In this document: piece by piece, positions 62,315 through 64,000 of the stretch | How the letters are laid out: each line of letters starts with the position of its first letter | Numbering within the stretch: the first letter of the stretch is position 1 | Source of the DNA: Desulfurivibrio alkaliphilus AHT 2 | GTDB lineage: Bacteria > Desulfobacterota > Desulfobulbia > Desulfobulbales > Desulfurivibrionaceae | Direction: 5' to 3' | Length of the DNA stretch: 64,000 nucleotides | NCBI RefSeq assembly: GCF_000092205.1 | Contig: NC_014216.1 | Location: forward strand, 2,981,742 to 3,045,741 | Position numbers and translations under genes: made by a program | The notes under the pieces: model-generated | Told to the model about the DNA's origin: nothing | Databases searched by the model: none | The model's input: the letters and a program-made list of their open reading frames with translations, nothing else

Positions 62315-63751
62315 ATGAAAAAAATTTTGATTACCGGGGCCACCGGCTATATAGGCAGACGTTTACTGGAAAGGCTCTTGCGAGAGGATGGCCTGCAAAT
62401 ACGTCTTCTGGTTAGAAGTAAACGCAAACTGCGACCTGACACCGTGGACAAGGTGGAGGTGGTGGAAGGCGACACCTTTGATCAGCAAGCCCTGGCCCTC
62501 GCCCTTAAAGGCATTGATACCGCCTTTTATCTGATCCACTCCATGGGAGCCGGAGGTGATTTCGAAGACCTTGACCGGATGAGCGCCGAGAATTTCAGGG
62601 AGGCCTGCATTGCCGCTGGGGTAGCAAAAATTATCTACCTGGGCGGCCTGGGTGTGAAAGAAAGCGCCAGCAAGCATTTGGCAAGCAGGATCGAGACGGG
62701 CGAAATCCTCTCCGCCAAACCCGAGAAGATCCAGACGATCTGGTTTCGGGCCGGGGTCATCATCGGGGCCGGCAGTGCCAGTTTCGAGATAATAAGAAAC
62801 CTGGTACAAAAATTACCCATCATGATCACCCCCACCTGGGTCAAAACCAAGACCCAGCCTGTGGGGGTTGAAGACGTGGTATCCTATCTGGCGGCGGCCA
62901 TCGATTGCCCTTTCCCGGAAAACACCATTGTCGACATCGGCGCCGAGACCATGAGTTTTAAGGAAATGATGCTGGCTGCCGGCCGGCTCATGGGGCTCAA
63001 GCGCTGGATGATGCCGGTGCCTGTTTTATCGCCAAGGCTCTCGTCCTACTGGTTGATTTTATTTACCCCCATCCCCTATAAAATGGCGGCGGCCCTGGTG
63101 GATGGGCTCAAGTCGGAAACCATTGTCCTCAACGCCAACGCCCAAAAATATTTTCCGCAGATAAAACCCCGCAGCTATGACACCATCATTCGTGACGCCT
63201 TGCGTGAAATCGAAGAAGATCAGGTGTTGAGTCGCTGGTGTGATTCCAGTGCCGGCCAGTTTTGTGACATCCGGGATCGCGACCTGGTCAGCCAGGCCAT
63301 CCTCCGTGACGTGCGCCGGATTGGCTTGGGCGGCGCGACCCCGGACCAAGTTTTCAAGTCAATGTGCGCGGTCGGCGGCGAATCAGGTTGGTTTACCTAT
63401 AATTTTCTCTGGCGCATACGCGGCCTTATCGACAAGCTGGTGGGTGGCTACGGGCTTAGCCGCGGCCGTCGAAGCAGCAACAGCTTACGGGTGGGCGACG
63501 CGCTTGATTTCTGGAAGGTAGCCGACATTAAAGAGAACAAACGCCTGCTGCTGCTGGCCCAAATGAAGCTGCCGGGCAAGGCCTGGCTCGAATTCGACAT
63601 TCAGTCCGACGCCTTGGTGCAGACCGCCCACTTTCTGCCGCGAGGGATCCTCGGCCGTCTCTACTGGTACTCGGTGCTCCCCCTCCACCATTTTGTTTTT
63701 AGAGATCTAGCCCGCAAGATCGTCGATCAAGCTAATAAACTGCCAAGGTAG
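62315..63751 (+). CDS. NAD(P)-binding SDR-like protein with DUF2867 domain
   Basis: The 478-residue protein has an atypical SDR Rossmann domain with ILITGATGYIGRRLLERLL (dinucleotide loop), FYLIHSMGAG and YLGGLG (about 1-300), then a C-terminal DUF2867 region (about 315-478) with GGESGWFTYNFLWRIRGLID and a LEFDIQ stretch. Related proteins are called NADH-binding / DUF2867 oxidoreductases. ATG at 62315; a TTG two codons upstream is possible. It follows the lipid-modification genes in the same direction. Confidence 0.85.
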   Translation: MKKILITGATGYIGRRLLERLLREDGLQIRLLVRSKRKLRPDTVDKVEVVEGDTFDQQALALALKGIDTAFYLIHSMGAGGDFEDLDRMSAENFREACIAAGVAKIIYLGGLGVKESASKHLASRIETGEILSAKPEKIQTIWFRAGVIIGAGSASFEIIRNLVQKLPIMITPTWVKTKTQPVGVEDVVSYLAAAIDCPFPENTIVDIGAETMSFKEMMLAAGRLMGLKRWMMPVPVLSPRLSSYWLILFTPIPYKMAAALVDGLKSETIVLNANAQKYFPQIKPRSYDTIIRDALREIEEDQVLSRWCDSSAGQFCDIRDRDLVSQAILRDVRRIGLGGATPDQVFKSMCAVGGESGWFTYNFLWRIRGLIDKLVGGYGLSRGRRSSNSLRVGDALDFWKVADIKENKRLLLLAQMKLPGKAWLEFDIQSDALVQTAHFLPRGILGRLYWYSVLPLHHFVFRDLARKIVDQANKLPR

Positions 63752-63769
63752 CCGCAAAAGGGAAAACGG

Positions 63770-63947
63770 GTTACGGTTGACACCTCGGTGCAACCCAAGG
63801 CGGTGGCCTGTCCGGCAGATTCCAGGCTTTACCATCACAGCCGGGAGAGACTGGTCAAACTGGCGCTGGCTAACGGTGTTTCCTTGCGGCAGAGTTACCA
63901 GCGGCTGGCGGCCCAGGCCTTGATGAAAGTTGGTTGCTACCTGCACA
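63770..63947 (+). pseudogene. IS5-type transposase C-terminal fragment
   Basis: One frame reads VTVDTSVQPKAVACPADSRL, then LYHHSRERLVKLA, GVSLRQSYQRLA and KVGCYLHT, which matches the central part of IS5-group transposases. It begins without a start and passes into unrelated sequence before the window ends. The rest may be deleted or lie beyond the window. Confidence 0.7.
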
Positions 63948-64000
63948 CTCACCTGGGCAGGTGCTTTGTTCTGATCACATTTGAAACGTCATATCCCTGC

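Overview
The window is GC-rich chromosomal DNA from what looks like an anaerobic Desulfobacterota bacterium, probably in the Desulfobulbales / Desulfurivibrio neighbourhood. This is inferred from the gene content: a corrinoid methyltransferase with its ATP-dependent reactivator, tandem rhodaneses beside chemotaxis and kinase sensors, MamK-type actins and GltD-like Fe-S flavoproteins. I did not run a phylogeny. A more AT-rich, transposon-ridden island occupies roughly 18.7-45.0 kb.

Layout. 0-0.9 kb: the end of an AI-2E family permease. 0.86-1.14 kb: two inverted copies of a 108-nt hairpin whose arms vary in a compensating way. 1.1-4.0 kb (minus): a three-gene set of two MamK-like actins around a membrane-anchored coiled-coil protein. 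4.3-12.0 kb: a THUMP methyltransferase, then a structured 131-bp intergenic element, a RamA/RACo-like corrinoid activator, an MttB-family methyltransferase, a C-N hydrolase and a convergent Fe-S flavoprotein. 12.3-18.6 kb: a small Cys-rich protein, a LysR regulator and a likely sulfur-sensing cluster (tandem rhodanese, methyl-accepting chemotaxis protein, hybrid histidine kinase, second rhodanese).

18.7-45.0 kb is a decaying defence island. It starts with a type I restriction system (hsdR, hsdM, hsdS) with hipBA between hsdR and hsdM. HsdR carries a Glu-to-Lys change in its nuclease motif. hsdS is cut by an IS4-like element and again by an IS21 element; removing both with one copy of each target duplication restores one 569-residue frame. 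Next come two small genes, the first followed by an attC-like hairpin and the second an Mrr-like nuclease, then a large helicase-nuclease gene cut by an IS256 element and a second IS4-like copy, again restorable to one frame (964 residues). A third IS4-like copy sits just after its stop. After these come an internally deleted IS21 relic, a TcmP / DUF5131 pair, a 5'-truncated nuclease-like gene, an orphan XRE antitoxin-like gene, a DUF6765 gene, an orphan higA and tRNA-Arg(ACG).

45.1-64.0 kb is mostly housekeeping and then lipid genes: a YbdG-type mechanosensitive channel, an RSH protein whose hydrolase site is intact but whose synthetase site looks dead, RNase R, a TrmJ-like methyltransferase, cobU, a lipoamide-dehydrogenase-like flavoprotein, DUF305 and DUF2798 genes, and from two good sigma70-type promoters a run of genes (DUF523-DUF1722, SagB-type nitroreductase, DUF2177, DUF1295, an amine-oxidase-like flavoprotein, a fused DUF1365-cyclopropane-fatty-acid-synthase, and an SDR-like protein) that probably modifies membrane fatty acids. 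The window ends in an IS5-type transposase fragment.
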